From Lentisphaerae bacterium GWF2_38_69 (GTDB lineage Bacteria; Verrucomicrobiota; Lentisphaeria; Victivallales; GWF2-38-69), in the NCBI GenBank assembly GCA_001803205.1, contig MHBE01000048.1:1-64000 (forward strand): a stretch of DNA of 64,000 nt, given 5' to 3'. Positions 8,501 through 20,100 of this stretch are shown here, piece after piece; position 1 is the stretch's first letter; each line of letters opens with the position of its first letter. Below the pieces are notes generated by a model, which saw only the letters and a list, made by a program, of their open reading frames with translations, was not told where the DNA came from and ran no database searches. The position numbers and the translations under genes were made by a program.

Positions 8501-9853
8501 ATGAAAAAATCACTCCTTATAAAGAACGGAACAGTTATTACTCTCGGACCGAAAAATCAGATAATTGAAAATGGCGCAGTTTTAATAGAAGACAAAACAA
8601 TAAGCAAAATAGGAAAATCATCTGACTTCAGTAGTCTTGATAAATCTACAGAGGTTATCGATGCCAAAGGCAAACTCATTATGCCTGGTTTCATTAACCA
8701 GCATATGCACTTCTATTCTACTTTTGCCAGAGGCATTATGCCAAAACAGCCACCAGCCCAGAACTTCGTAGAAATACTCGAAAAGCTCTGGTGGCCTCTT
8801 GATGAAACACTTAATGAAAAAGATATCTATTACAGCACTATAGTACCAGTCATAAACGGAATCAGAAACGGAACAACTACTTTTTTCGATCACCATGAAA
8901 GCCAGGGAATACAGAATGGCATTATGGATGTCATAGAAGAAGCTGTACGAAAAGTTGGGGCAAGAGCAAATCTTGCTATGGGAATTTCTGACAGATACAA
9001 CAGAGGAAAGGAAGGCATTGAAGAAAATATCAGGTTTATAAATAAGCTCCAAAAGCATATTAAAACAGAAAAAGATGACCTGATTACTCCGATGTTCGGA
9101 ATCCATGCTCTTATGACTGTTAATGAAAAAAGCCTAACCGAATCAACTCAGGCTGCAAAGGAAATGGGAGTAGGTTTTCATATTCATTGTGCTGAAGACA
9201 TTGCCGACCAGATTGTTAATAAAGACAGATACGGCAAAACCGTCATTCAGAGAATGTATGACGCAGGCGGACTTGGAGATAAGACTACCGCCATCCACTG
9301 CATTCATTTAAGAGACGAGGAAATGGATATGCTCTCCTCTACAAATACTGCAGTAGTGCATATTCCCCAGTCTAACATGAATAATGCCGTCGGCGTAGCC
9401 AATGTTCTCAAAATGCTCAGCAAGAATATTCTCGTAGGACTAGGCACCGACGGAATGAGTCCTAGAATGCAGGACGATGTCAGAGTGGCAAATTATCTTC
9501 ACAAACTCAACTGCAAGGATCCTAGAGTATTCTTCTGCGAATGCTGTCAGCTCCTTCTTGAAAACAATGCAAAAATCTCAAACAGGTACTTTTCAAAGAA
9601 AATAGGCGTGCTCGAGAAAGGCGCTTATGCCGACATAATACTTCTTGATTATCTAGCTCCGACACCACTGACAGAAAATACATTTTTCGGGCATTTCCTT
9701 TTCGGAATCTGCGAAGCAATTGTCGATACTACAATTGTTAACGGCAGAATCCTTATGCAGGACAGAAAACTTCTTTACCTGGATGAAGAAAAGATTTTTG
9801 CCGAAAGCAGAAAACAAGCTAAAAATTTCTGGGATAGATTCTACAGCAAATAG
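8501..9853 (+). CDS. ssnA: SsnA-type amidohydrolase
   Basis: This 450-aa metal-dependent hydrolase belongs to the amidohydrolase superfamily (TRZ/ATZ-like). It has the N-terminal beta-sandwich (LLIKNGTVITLG), the metal-binding FINQHMHFYS with its HxH pair, GIHALMTV, FHIHCAED, AIHCIHL and the catalytic Asp region GLGTDGMSP, ending in a C-terminal beta strand set (GAYADIILLDY). The E. coli homologue SsnA lies in the same purine/selenium cluster as ygfK and is thought to deaminate or open a purine-derived ring, though its substrate is not established. A GAGGAGGAG ribosome site precedes the ATG. A strong hairpin terminator follows the stop, closing the ygfK-ssnA operon. Confidence 0.9.
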   Translation: MKKSLLIKNGTVITLGPKNQIIENGAVLIEDKTISKIGKSSDFSSLDKSTEVIDAKGKLIMPGFINQHMHFYSTFARGIMPKQPPAQNFVEILEKLWWPLDETLNEKDIYYSTIVPVINGIRNGTTTFFDHHESQGIQNGIMDVIEEAVRKVGARANLAMGISDRYNRGKEGIEENIRFINKLQKHIKTEKDDLITPMFGIHALMTVNEKSLTESTQAAKEMGVGFHIHCAEDIADQIVNKDRYGKTVIQRMYDAGGLGDKTTAIHCIHLRDEEMDMLSSTNTAVVHIPQSNMNNAVGVANVLKMLSKNILVGLGTDGMSPRMQDDVRVANYLHKLNCKDPRVFFCECCQLLLENNAKISNRYFSKKIGVLEKGAYADIILLDYLAPTPLTENTFFGHFLFGICEAIVDTTIVNGRILMQDRKLLYLDEEKIFAESRKQAKNFWDRFYSK

Positions 9854-9880
9854 AATTCTCTTCATCAGTCCCGGAAAGAT

Positions 9881-9913
9881 AAAAGCCAGCTTTTAGGCTG
9901 GCTTTTATTTTTA
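9881..9913 (+). terminator. Intrinsic terminator after ssnA
   Basis: The stem AAAAGCCAGC / GCTGGCTTTT has a 6-base loop and is followed by ATTTTTAT. Because the 5' arm starts with A-runs, it can also serve the converging lipoprotein gene at 9932 on the other strand. Confidence 0.85.
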
Positions 9914-9931
9914 TCCTAACTTTACAGATAT

Positions 9932-10288
9932 TTAGTAATATACATCTCCTGCTATGCTAGTTGTCACAGGAGTAAATATGCATAAAGTAAACATGCCTAT
10001 AATATAGTTTTTATTAGAAGATGAGGTAACTATATCAATTTTGTTTCCATTAAGCCTTTTGGACTCTTTAATAAATTCATTAAATGTGTTTGTATATGAA
10101 GCGTCCCAGAACATAGGCCATACACCAAAGAGATGGCATGCACAAACTGTAGTATTGACAAGGGCTATAGCTTTGCCATTAGTTGTCTCCACCCCTTTGT
10201 AGTTCATATCGACATTTGTAGTACCGCAACCTCCTGCAAGAAATGCTATTGCAGTAATTGCAAAAACCAGGGTTATTGCTTTTTTCAT
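9932..10288 (-). CDS. Small lipoprotein of unknown function
   Basis: The 118-aa protein has a clear lipoprotein signal: MKKAITLVFAITAIAFLAGGC, with lipobox LAGGC and the lipidated Cys at residue 21. The mature part starts GTTNVDMNYKG and contains VNTTVCACHLFGVWPMF, which resembles short bacterial lipoproteins that carry a conserved LFG.WP segment, but I cannot name a family. A moderately hydrophobic stretch near the C terminus (IIGMFTLCIFTPVTTS) is notable. It is monocistronic, transcribed towards ssnA, with a ribosome site AAAGGAGTAAT just upstream. Cellular place: anchored in the outer or inner membrane, facing the periplasm. Confidence 0.75.
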   Translation of the reverse strand: MKKAITLVFAITAIAFLAGGCGTTNVDMNYKGVETTNGKAIALVNTTVCACHLFGVWPMFWDASYTNTFNEFIKESKRLNGNKIDIVTSSSNKNYIIGMFTLCIFTPVTTSIAGDVYY

Positions 10289-10475
10289 TATTACTCCTTT
10301 TTAGTATTGATAAAACATGTTAATTTTTACCAATGGGAATTATATCAGAATCAGTAAAAAGTATAGATATTAAGAAAAAATAGTTAACTTTATTTAAAAG
10401 AGCTTTTAGAAACTTTTCTAGCTTATACCTTATTCATAAAACATTTTATTAATCTCTAACATATTGGAGCAAAAA

Positions 10476-11531
10476 ATGATTGGATTAATTATGGCAGGCG
10501 GTTCGGGAAAAAGATTTTGGCCTTTAAGCAGACAGAAATTCCCAAAACAGTTTTTGAAAATAACTTCAGATCTTTCAATGATTGAAATGACATTTAACCG
10601 CATGCTTGGAAAAATCAATAGAAAAGATATCTATGTAGTTACAGCTGCAAGCCAGGCAAAGCTTGTCAAAGAAAATATTCCAGGAATCGCAGATGAAAAT
10701 ATAATAATTGAACCACAAGGCATGAATACAGCTCCATGCATAGCCTTGAGTATGCAATATCTTGCAGAAAAATACGATAAGAGAGAAATTGTTTTCATTG
10801 GTGGGGCTGACTACGAAATACTCGATACACAAGGATTTCTTGATTCTCTTGAACCAGGCGAAATGTCCGCAAAACTAGGTAATCTTGTAACATTTGGAAT
10901 AAAGCCAGCCTACCCTGCCACAGGCTACGGTTATGTCGAAGGAGGAGATCTAGCCAAATACGGATTAAAAGTAAAAAACTTCAAAGAAAAACCGGATGAA
11001 GAAACGGCAAAAGCTTTTCTGACTGCAGGAAATTACTTCTGGAACAGCGGAATGTTTATGTGGACTCTGGAGGAAATATTTACTGCTTATTCAAACTTTC
11101 TTCCAAAAGTCTTTTCCCTGATGAAAGAAATATCTTCCATCTGGAAATTAAAAGGCTATAACGCTGATATTTCCGAACAATATGCAAGAATGCCTAAAAT
11201 GCCTGTTGATATAGGAATTATGGAACAGGCAGAAAACCGTATAGTTATACCCGTTGACTATGGATGGAGCGATGTTGGAGGATGGAAAGCGCTATATGAA
11301 ATATCAAAGAAAGATTTCAATGGCAATGTAGTCAAGGGTGAAAACTTCAGTTTGGCTTCTTCAGGAAACTATATTAATTCCGGAAAATATGTAGCGATGC
11401 TTGGAGTTAAAAATCTTGTCGTAGTTGAAACAGACGATGTCCTTCTTATTGCAGATATGGACAAATCAGAAAGCGTGAAGGAAGTGGTAATTGAGCTAGG
11501 AAAAAACGAACAAAGAAAAAATCTGACTTGA
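10476..11531 (+). CDS. manC: Mannose-1-phosphate guanylyltransferase
   Basis: The 351-aa enzyme makes GDP-mannose from mannose-1-phosphate and GTP for surface polysaccharide. It shows the nucleotidyltransferase signature IMAGGSGKRFWPLSR near the N terminus, FPKQF, EPQGMNTAP, FGIKPAYPATGYGYVE and the FKEKPD lysine motif, plus WNSGMFMW. The usual C-terminal isomerase (cupin) domain of bifunctional enzymes is absent, so it is the short, monofunctional type. I start it at ATG 10476 after TTGGAGC rather than the track's TTG at 10464, which is inside the ribosome site. It is monocistronic in appearance, and no other sugar-nucleotide genes are adjacent. Confidence 0.9.
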   Translation: MIGLIMAGGSGKRFWPLSRQKFPKQFLKITSDLSMIEMTFNRMLGKINRKDIYVVTAASQAKLVKENIPGIADENIIIEPQGMNTAPCIALSMQYLAEKYDKREIVFIGGADYEILDTQGFLDSLEPGEMSAKLGNLVTFGIKPAYPATGYGYVEGGDLAKYGLKVKNFKEKPDEETAKAFLTAGNYFWNSGMFMWTLEEIFTAYSNFLPKVFSLMKEISSIWKLKGYNADISEQYARMPKMPVDIGIMEQAENRIVIPVDYGWSDVGGWKALYEISKKDFNGNVVKGENFSLASSGNYINSGKYVAMLGVKNLVVVETDDVLLIADMDKSESVKEVVIELGKNEQRKNLT

Positions 11532-11570
11532 TTTGCAGATGTAATAACTATAATCCGCATCCTTTTTCTA

Positions 11571-11598
11571 TTGACAGCTTTCATCATCCTGATATAAA
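11571..11598 (+). promoter_or_regulatory. Sigma-70 promoter for the aldehyde dehydrogenase gene
   Basis: A perfect -35 TTGACA (11571-11576) and a -10 TATAAA (11593-11598) are separated by 16 bases, about 60 bases before the start codon at 11659. This is among the best consensus promoters in the window. Confidence 0.7.
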
Positions 11599-11658
11599 AG
11601 GACGATTATTCAACTAAAGTTTTTTATATAAACCATCAACTAAAGAAAAGAGGAAATT

Positions 11659-13128
11659 ATGTCTTTAGATAATGCAAAACAAAAAGCTGATGCAATGATT
11701 GCCACAGCAAAACAAGCTGCCGCTATTTTCAACCAGATTTCCCAGGAACATGTAGATAGAATAGTGCACGCTGTATTCCAGGCGGCTTTTAAAAACAGAA
11801 TTAGACTCGCCAAGATGGCCGAAGCTGAAACTGGTCTCGGGAGATGGCAGGATAAAGTTATCAAAAATGTTGCCGCTTCCCTTTTTGTGTACGAAGACAT
11901 CAAAAACGAAAAAACAGCCGGCATTATTTCAGACAACAGAGAAACAGGAATTATGGAAGTAGCACAGCCCCTGGGACCGATTCTTGCCATAGTCCCTACG
12001 ACAAATCCGACTTCTACAGTGATTTTCAAAACTCTTATAGCTTTGAAGTCCCGTAATCCGATCATTATCAGCCCTCATCAAAAAGCTATAGGATGCTGTG
12101 CTGAAGCTGCGAGAATATGCTATGAAGCTGCAATCAATGAAGATGCTCCTGAAAACTGCATTCAGTGTACAAGGACAGAGCCTATCGACTTTTCCACTTT
12201 CGATATTAATGAATACTATGCAGAGACACAGGCCTTCATGACTCATCCAAAACTCGCTTTGATATTAGCAACAGGCGGAGGCGGAGTAGTCAGGGCTGCT
12301 TATACATCAGGAACTCCGGCTTATGGCGTAGGGTCTGGAAATGTCCCTGCTTTTATTGATAAATCTGCTAATATTGCGTTTGCGGTAGAAAACATTCTCA
12401 TATCTAAAACATTTGACTATGGTACAATTTGTGCAAGCGAACAAGCTATTATAGTTGAGAAATCAATTTCAGAAGCTGTTATCAAGGAATTCAAAGCTCA
12501 AGGCGGATATTTCCTCTCTGAAGATGAAATAACTAAAGTAGAAAACATCGCCTTCGATAGAAAAAAAGGAATTATGGCAGCAGGGGTCGTAGGCCAATCC
12601 CCTGAAAAGATAGCAAAACTCGCAGGAATTTCAGTTCCGGCCACAACTAGAGTCCTTTTGGCGCCACAGGCAGGAGTCGGAACCAACTATCCTCTTTCAT
12701 CTGAAATCCTTTGTCCTCTTCTGGCTTTCTATTCAGTTGATAATTTCAATGATGCAATCAAGACTTGCATAGACCTCAATTTCCATGGAGGAATGGGACA
12801 TTCGGCAAGCATATATGCGAACGATGAAAGCATTATCAGAGAGTTTGCCATAGAAATGAGCGCCGGAAGAATCCTAGTAAATTCACCTTCGTCACAAGGA
12901 GCTGTAGGCGGAATATACAACAAACTTCACACTTCACTTACTCTAGGCTGCGGAACAACTGGCAAAAACATTACTACTGATAATATAACGGCAAAACATC
13001 TCATCAATATTCAGCGTGTAGCAAGAAGAAGAGAAAATCAAAGGTTAAACCATTTCGATACCAAGCTCTTCTACAATGAAAATTTAAGTAATGAAGAAAT
13101 TCTCAGCAAATACAATCAGAACTACTAG
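11659..13128 (+). CDS. CoA-acylating aldehyde dehydrogenase (acetaldehyde dehydrogenase type)
   Basis: The 489-aa protein belongs to the aldehyde dehydrogenase superfamily and resembles the N-terminal half of AdhE and EutE-type enzymes. It interconverts an aldehyde plus CoA and NAD with acyl-CoA and NADH. Visible are QPLGPILAIVPTTNPTST, the glycine-rich TGGGGVVRAAY, GVGSGNVPAFID, and the catalytic Cys in FDYGTICASEQ. No alcohol dehydrogenase domain is fused and no microcompartment signal or shell gene is nearby, so it is a free-standing enzyme, probably for fermentative acetyl-CoA reduction. The ribosome site is AAAGAGG before the ATG. Butanal or succinate-semialdehyde specificity cannot be excluded. 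Confidence 0.87.
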   Translation: MSLDNAKQKADAMIATAKQAAAIFNQISQEHVDRIVHAVFQAAFKNRIRLAKMAEAETGLGRWQDKVIKNVAASLFVYEDIKNEKTAGIISDNRETGIMEVAQPLGPILAIVPTTNPTSTVIFKTLIALKSRNPIIISPHQKAIGCCAEAARICYEAAINEDAPENCIQCTRTEPIDFSTFDINEYYAETQAFMTHPKLALILATGGGGVVRAAYTSGTPAYGVGSGNVPAFIDKSANIAFAVENILISKTFDYGTICASEQAIIVEKSISEAVIKEFKAQGGYFLSEDEITKVENIAFDRKKGIMAAGVVGQSPEKIAKLAGISVPATTRVLLAPQAGVGTNYPLSSEILCPLLAFYSVDNFNDAIKTCIDLNFHGGMGHSASIYANDESIIREFAIEMSAGRILVNSPSSQGAVGGIYNKLHTSLTLGCGTTGKNITTDNITAKHLINIQRVARRRENQRLNHFDTKLFYNENLSNEEILSKYNQNY

Positions 13129-13347
13129 AATTACAGCAAACCAGGAGTGTATAGAGTGCGGTCTTTCAGAGACTCCCTTCTTAGATTAGATATTTGCCAG
13201 AATAGAGTTGCGTCTTTAGGATTTTGCTCTTTTCGCATATGCTCAATTCATTTTCATGGGTAGAACAACATGTTTTAATATATAAACAACTATTGATTTT
13301 TTTATATCGTATTATAGAATCTCATATTAATGTTTTTTGTTAACTAA

Positions 13348-14448
<1,101 letters not shown>

Positions 14449-14471
14449 GTTTCTGTAAAATTTGAGCTTCT

Positions 14472-14497
14472 AATGGCAGGGAGACCTGCCATTTTTG
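14472..14497 (+). terminator. Hairpin between gapA and pgk
   Basis: A perfect 9-bp stem AATGGCAGG / CCTGCCATT with a GAGA loop is followed by TTTTGCTT. It may end part of the gapA transcripts or act as a processing or attenuation point, since pgk starts only 40 bases later in the same direction. Confidence 0.75.
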
Positions 14498-14538
14498 CTT
14501 ATTGAAGAATTGTTTTTCAAGTTACAAGGAGGTTAAAA

Positions 14539-15753
14539 ATGGGTCTAAACAAAAAGACTATAAGAGACATAGATCTCAAAGGCAAGAAAGTGGTAATGCG
14601 CGTTGATTTCAATGTCCCCATTAAAGAAGGAAAAATTAAAGACGATACACGAATAGTTGCTGCTCTTGATTCGATAAAATACATCATCGAAAAAGGCGCT
14701 TCTCTGGTTCTTCTCAGTCACCTGGGCAGACCGGACGGTGAAAAGAAAGTTGAATATTCTATGAAACCTGTTGCAGAAAAGCTTCAGGAACTTCTTGGAA
14801 AAAAAGTAATCTTTGCTGATGACTGTATAGGAGAAGCTGTTGTCAAGCAGGCAAATGCTCTCAAATCAGGAGAAGTAATGCTCTGCGAAAACACGCGCTT
14901 CTATAAACAGGAAGACATGAAAGCAAAGACTGATGAAGATAAGAAACTTCAGGACGATTTCGTAAAAGAACTTGCGAAACTCGGTAATGTCTATGTAAAT
15001 GATGCGTTCGGCACAGCCCACAGAGCCCATGCTTCTACAGCTCTTATCTGCAAATATGTAAGACCTTCAGTTGCAGGGTTTCTCATGGAAAAAGAAATCG
15101 AATATCTCGGCAATGCTGTTTCTAACCCTCAGCACCCATTTGTAGCAATAATCGGCGGAGCTAAAGTTTCAGGAAAACTAGAAGTTCTTAAGAGCCTGAT
15201 GGAAAAAGTCAATACTATTATCATCGGTGGCGGAATGGCTTATACTTTCCTAAAAGCTCAAGGTCACACTATTGGAGCTTCCCTGGTTGAAGAAGACCTG
15301 ATTGCCACAGCTCTGGACACTCTCAAAACTGCTAAAGAAAAAGGCGTTAAATTCATGCTCCCGATAGATAATGTAATTGCTGATAAATTTGATAATGCTG
15401 CTGCTATAAAGACAGTAGGATTAGAAGTTCCGGACAATTGGATGGCATTGGATATCGGTCCCAAAACCGTTGCACTTTATACAGAAGAAATAAAAAATGC
15501 CAAAACCATCGTTTGGAATGGGCCTATGGGCTGTTTTGAAATGTCTAATTTTGCAAACGGAACAATGTCAATATGCAGGGCAGTAGCCGAAAGCGGCGCA
15601 ATCAGCGTTATAGGCGGAGGGGACTCGGTTTCTGCAGTAAACCAGAGCGGTCTTGCTTCCAAGATGACACATGTCTCAACAGGCGGTGGAGCATCCCTTG
15701 AATTCCTTGAAGGAAAGAGCCTTCCAGGAGTAACTGCTTTAGATGACAAATAA
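14539..15753 (+). CDS. pgk: Phosphoglycerate kinase
   Basis: The 404-aa glycolytic kinase transfers phosphate between 1,3-bisphosphoglycerate and ADP. It shows the family signature KVVMRVDFNVPIKEG near the N terminus, SHLGRP, the substrate-binding ENTRFY, NDAFGTAHRAHAS, GGAKVSGKL, the nucleotide-binding WNGPMGCFE and the glycine-rich IGGGDSVSA near the C terminus. Its length is normal. The ribosome site AAGGAGG precedes ATG 14539. It forms a gap-pgk pair with the preceding gene and ends at a strong terminator. There is no fused triosephosphate isomerase. Confidence 0.97.
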   Translation: MGLNKKTIRDIDLKGKKVVMRVDFNVPIKEGKIKDDTRIVAALDSIKYIIEKGASLVLLSHLGRPDGEKKVEYSMKPVAEKLQELLGKKVIFADDCIGEAVVKQANALKSGEVMLCENTRFYKQEDMKAKTDEDKKLQDDFVKELAKLGNVYVNDAFGTAHRAHASTALICKYVRPSVAGFLMEKEIEYLGNAVSNPQHPFVAIIGGAKVSGKLEVLKSLMEKVNTIIIGGGMAYTFLKAQGHTIGASLVEEDLIATALDTLKTAKEKGVKFMLPIDNVIADKFDNAAAIKTVGLEVPDNWMALDIGPKTVALYTEEIKNAKTIVWNGPMGCFEMSNFANGTMSICRAVAESGAISVIGGGDSVSAVNQSGLASKMTHVSTGGGASLEFLEGKSLPGVTALDDK

Positions 15754-15782
15754 GTTAACATTGTTGTTTTGATTCTATCAAG

Positions 15783-15810
15783 AAGCCTGCGATTTGCAGG
15801 CTTTTTTTTA
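15783..15810 (+). terminator. Intrinsic terminator after pgk
   Basis: An 8-bp stem AAGCCTGC / GCAGGCTT with loop GATTT is followed by a run of T. Confidence 0.9.
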
Positions 15811-15901
15811 TTTTATAAAAATACACTCTTTCAGTAATCCCGTTTTCAGATATAATCTGTTCGGAAATTATACTTCCAACAATTTTATCCAAGAGGGGTC
15901 A

Positions 15902-17131
15902 ATGATTAAGAATTCATGTGCTATTTTTGTTCTATTTACCTTGCTATCATCACTTTTTATACTCCCAAGCTGCTCAAAAAAAATCCCTCAGCAGTTCAAG
16001 TCTCCTGAAGTTGTAGTAGCAAAAGTAAAAACTGAAGATCTATCCAAAATAAGTTCTGTAGTTGGGCAGATTGTAGCCATGGAACAAGTTGAGCTGAAAG
16101 CAAGAGTGTCAGGATTCCTAACGAAAAGAAACTTTGAGCCTGGCCAATTCGTAAATAAAGGACAATTGCTTTTCCAAATACAGAAGGAACAATACAAAGC
16201 GTCTGTCCTTAGTGCAAAAGGAAGAGTGCAGGAAGACCAGGCACAGCTCGATTATCTTAAAATAGAATATAACCGTCTAAAACTGCTCTACTCGCAAAAT
16301 GCCACAAGTCAGGAAAAATTTCAGCTAGCTGAAGCAGCGCTTATCTCACAAGAGGGAAAACTTGAAAGATCCACATCTCAATATCAACTTGCCGAATTGA
16401 ACCTAAGTTACACTGATATCCTGACTCCTTTTGATGGAAGAATAGGGATGTATCAGTACAGCATAGGGAATATGGTCAATCTGGAAAGCAAGCCACTTGC
16501 TGTAGTAACCCAGGTAAATCCTATATGGGTGACATTCAACTACAGCGAAGCTCTGTTTCAGACAGTACTTGCTAACTATCAAAACATCTTACCGTCAAAA
16601 GGCAATAATAATTATGCGCTTGCAGGAGATAAAGTTTCAGTCAAAATTATCCTTTCGAATGGAACAGAGTATAACCATGAGGGAAGAATTGATTTTATTA
16701 ACAATGTAATTGACCCTCTCACAGGTACAATTCAGATAAGAGCAGTCTTTCCTAACCCTGATGAAAAACTTATTGCCGGAGGATATGTTCAGGTAAAAAT
16801 AACTCCGTACAAGAAAAATCCGTGCATGGTCATACCGCAGTCTGCTCTGCAAGCAGACCAGACTGGAGCATATGTATTCATAGTCAACGACAAAAATATT
16901 GTTGAACAAAAATATATCAAACTTGGAATGCCTGAAGGTGAAAATGTAGTAATAACAAGCGGTTTAGATGGAAATGATCTTGTGATAACGCAGGGCATAC
17001 TCAAAGTAAGGCCGGGGATTCCTGTAATTTATACGCTCATGAAAGACCGCGGCAGTTTACCTTCCCCTCATACATCTGTACAACAGGATACCAAAATCTC
17101 CTCTGACTCGCAGAAAGCTCCAAATAACTAA
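15902..17131 (+). CDS. RND efflux periplasmic adaptor lipoprotein
   Basis: The 409-aa membrane-fusion protein is of the AcrA/MexA type. I start it at ATG 15902 behind AGAGGGG; the track's 36 extra residues begin inside the pgk terminator. The product begins MIKNSCAIFVLFTL and has a lipobox (ILPSC, Cys near residue 20), so it is anchored in the inner membrane by lipid. Then come the barrel-sandwich lipoyl halves (VELKARVSGFL, FVNKGQLLFQI), an alpha-hairpin coiled coil, the second half (LSYTDILTPFDGRIG) and a beta-barrel with PLTGTIQIRAVFPNP. It connects the pump encoded 21 bases downstream to an outer-membrane channel, which is not encoded here. Confidence 0.92.
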   Translation: MIKNSCAIFVLFTLLSSLFILPSCSKKIPQQFKSPEVVVAKVKTEDLSKISSVVGQIVAMEQVELKARVSGFLTKRNFEPGQFVNKGQLLFQIQKEQYKASVLSAKGRVQEDQAQLDYLKIEYNRLKLLYSQNATSQEKFQLAEAALISQEGKLERSTSQYQLAELNLSYTDILTPFDGRIGMYQYSIGNMVNLESKPLAVVTQVNPIWVTFNYSEALFQTVLANYQNILPSKGNNNYALAGDKVSVKIILSNGTEYNHEGRIDFINNVIDPLTGTIQIRAVFPNPDEKLIAGGYVQVKITPYKKNPCMVIPQSALQADQTGAYVFIVNDKNIVEQKYIKLGMPEGENVVITSGLDGNDLVITQGILKVRPGIPVIYTLMKDRGSLPSPHTSVQQDTKISSDSQKAPNN

Positions 17132-17152
17132 TCCAGATGGAGAAAGAAGAAA

Positions 17153-20100
17153 ATGTTTAGCTTATTTTTCATAAACAGACCCAAATTTGCCTTTGTTCTA
17201 TCAATAATAATTGTTATCGCTGGCATTATAGCCATAAAAAGTATGCCAATAGCAATCTTCCCTAATATCACCCCCCCTCAAGTACAGATAACTACAACTT
17301 ATCCTGGCGCTGATGCTGCCAGTCTTGAAAAAACCACTGTCATTCCCCTTGAGCAGCAGATAAATGGGGTAGAAGATATGATCTATATGGATACTCAGTG
17401 CTCCGATTCCGGAAACATGACCATCACTGTATCTTTTGATGTGGGAAGCAACCCGGATATGAATGTAGTTAATGTTAACAACAGAGTCAGTATAGCTCTT
17501 CCTCAGCTACCTGAAACAGTCCAGCGCCAGGGGATAACAGTAAAGCAGCAAAACAGCAACATACTACTTCTTATCAATATCTATTCCCCGACTGATGAAC
17601 ATGATTCGATCTTCCTTACAAACTTTGCATGCTTGAATCTTCTTGACGAAGTTTCCAGAATTCCTGGTGTCGGAAATGCTCAGGTTATGGGTTCGCTCAA
17701 CTACGCTATGAGAATATGGATAGACTCAAATAAGCTGGCAAGTTTGCAGATAACGCCATCAGACCTGATCAATGCGGTAAATGAACAAAACAAACAAGTT
17801 CCGTCAGGTCAGATCGGCGGACAGCCGTCCGAAGCAGACCAACAGTTCCAGATTACTATTCTCTCACAATCGAGAATGGACTCCGTAGAACAATTTGAAA
17901 ACATTATTGTCCGTGAAAATCCTGATGGCAGCATGATCAGGGTTAAGGATGTAGCAAAAGTTACAATGGGAGCTCAGGCCTATACTACATTCGGACAGTT
18001 TAATGGAAAACCCTCAGCAAATCTAGCTGTCTATCAGCTGCCTTCTGCCAACGCTCTTGAAATCTCACAAAAAGTAAGAGAAATAGTCAAAAAGCAGTCT
18101 GAATCTTTTCCAAAAGGTGTCGCTGCCGAAATAGTCTATGATACGACGCTGTTTGTAAGCGTATCTCTAAAGGAAGTAGTGATCACTCTTATTGAAGCAA
18201 TTATTCTTGTAATACTGGTGGTATTCATTTTCCTGCAGGACTGGCGAGCTACGCTAATTCCTAGTATTGCTATTCCTGTATCGCTCGTGGGAACCTTCTC
18301 ATTTCTTCTGGCGCTAGGATATTCGATAAACACTATTACTCTCTTTGCAATGATCCTGGCAATCGGAATAGTCGTGGATGACGCGATAGTCGTAATAGAA
18401 AATGTGTATCGCATAATGGAGGAAGAGCATCTGGATCCAATTGAAGCAACTAAAAAAGGCATGCTTCAGGTAACAGGCCCGGTTATAGCAACCTCACTGG
18501 TTCTTTGGGCGGTATTTATCCCTGTGGCTTTTATCCCTGGAATTACCGGCGAACTGTACAGGCAATTTGCTGTAACAATAGCCGCTTCGGTAGGAATTTC
18601 AGCCTTTAACGCCCTTACTCTGAGCCCTGCCCTCTGCGCGACATTCCTGAAACCCAAAATTGAGGGAAAGAAGGAGTTCATCCTTTTCCGGTGGTTTAAT
18701 AAAGGTTTTGATAAGATAAGCGAAAAATACCTCTCCTATGTCGCAGCAACCATCAGAAATCTGCCGGCAGTTGTAATTTTCACAGTACTGCTTCTTGCAA
18801 TGATTTACTTCCTTTATGCATATCTTCCAACTGGTTTTATTCCCAACGAAGACCAGGGGTCGTTTATTGTAGAACTGCAGATGCCGAGCGGTGCGGCATT
18901 GACCAGGACTGAAAAAGTTATGGAAAGTATTCGCGAAATTGTCCAGAAAGCAGATGGTGTGGCTGACACTATCACAGTCAACGGCTACTCGCTGATGAGT
19001 AATATGTCAACTTCAAATGCCTCCTTGCTGTTCGTGGTACTAAAAGATTGGGATCAGCGAAAGACGCCTGAATTGCAAATAAACGCCATCACCAGTAATA
19101 TTCGAAATATCCTCCAGAAAGATATTCCCGAAGGCATGACTTATGTCTATCAACTCCCCCCCATCCCAGGTTTAGGTTCTGCCGACGGATTCCAGTTTGA
19201 GTTAGAACAAAAATCAGGCAATAATCCTCAAGAGATTACCCAAGTGCTTAACAACTTCATTTATCTGGCCAATCAGCAGCCCGAACTAGCCCATGTATAC
19301 AGCCTATACAGATCCAATGTTCCGAAGGTTCATGCCCAATTTGATATTGACAAACTAAAAAAACTCCAGATATCGCTTGATGAAGCTTTCGGCACCATTC
19401 AGTCCTACTTTGGTTCGAGTTATGTAAACCAGTTTGACAAGTTTGGAAAAGTTTATCAGGTGTATATACAAGCGGAGTCAAAATTCAGAGCTACTCTCCA
19501 AAATATTGAAAACGCATATGTGATGAATAAAAGAAAAGAGATTGTGCCTATGGATACTGTGCTCACACTAAAACCTGTTCTAGCTCCCGACATTATCTAC
19601 CATTACAACATGTTTGCCAACGCCGAAATTGAAGGAGCTGCCGCGCCAGGTTACAGCACAGGACAAGCAATAGATGCCATGGAGAGAGTCGTCAAAGAAG
19701 TTATGCCCCTGGGTATGCAGTATGAATGGACCGGAACAGCGTATCAGGAAATCATAGCCGGCAATCAGACTATCATAGTTTTCATGCTTGCAATTATATT
19801 TATTTATCTATTTCTTGTGGCCAAGTACGAGAGCTGGATGCTTTCGCTTGCTGTAATGCTTTCTGTGCCTGTGGCTATTCTCGGTGCTCTAGCGGCAATG
19901 TGGCTGGCTGGGATTGATAATAATATTTATGCTCAAGTAGGATTTGTGCTGCTTTTCGGCATGTCCAGCAAAACAGCTATCCTAATGGTGGAGTTTGCCG
20001 ATAAAGAATATAAATCAGGCAAGAATCTTCTGGACGCCGCCTATGAAGCTGCTAAAATAAGATTCAGAGCAGTAATAATGACCGCTACAGCTTTTATTCT

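Noticed and set aside
13293-13318. TTGATT/TATAGA as gapA promoter
   Set aside because: Spacer of only 14 bases; too short for a reliable sigma-70 call.
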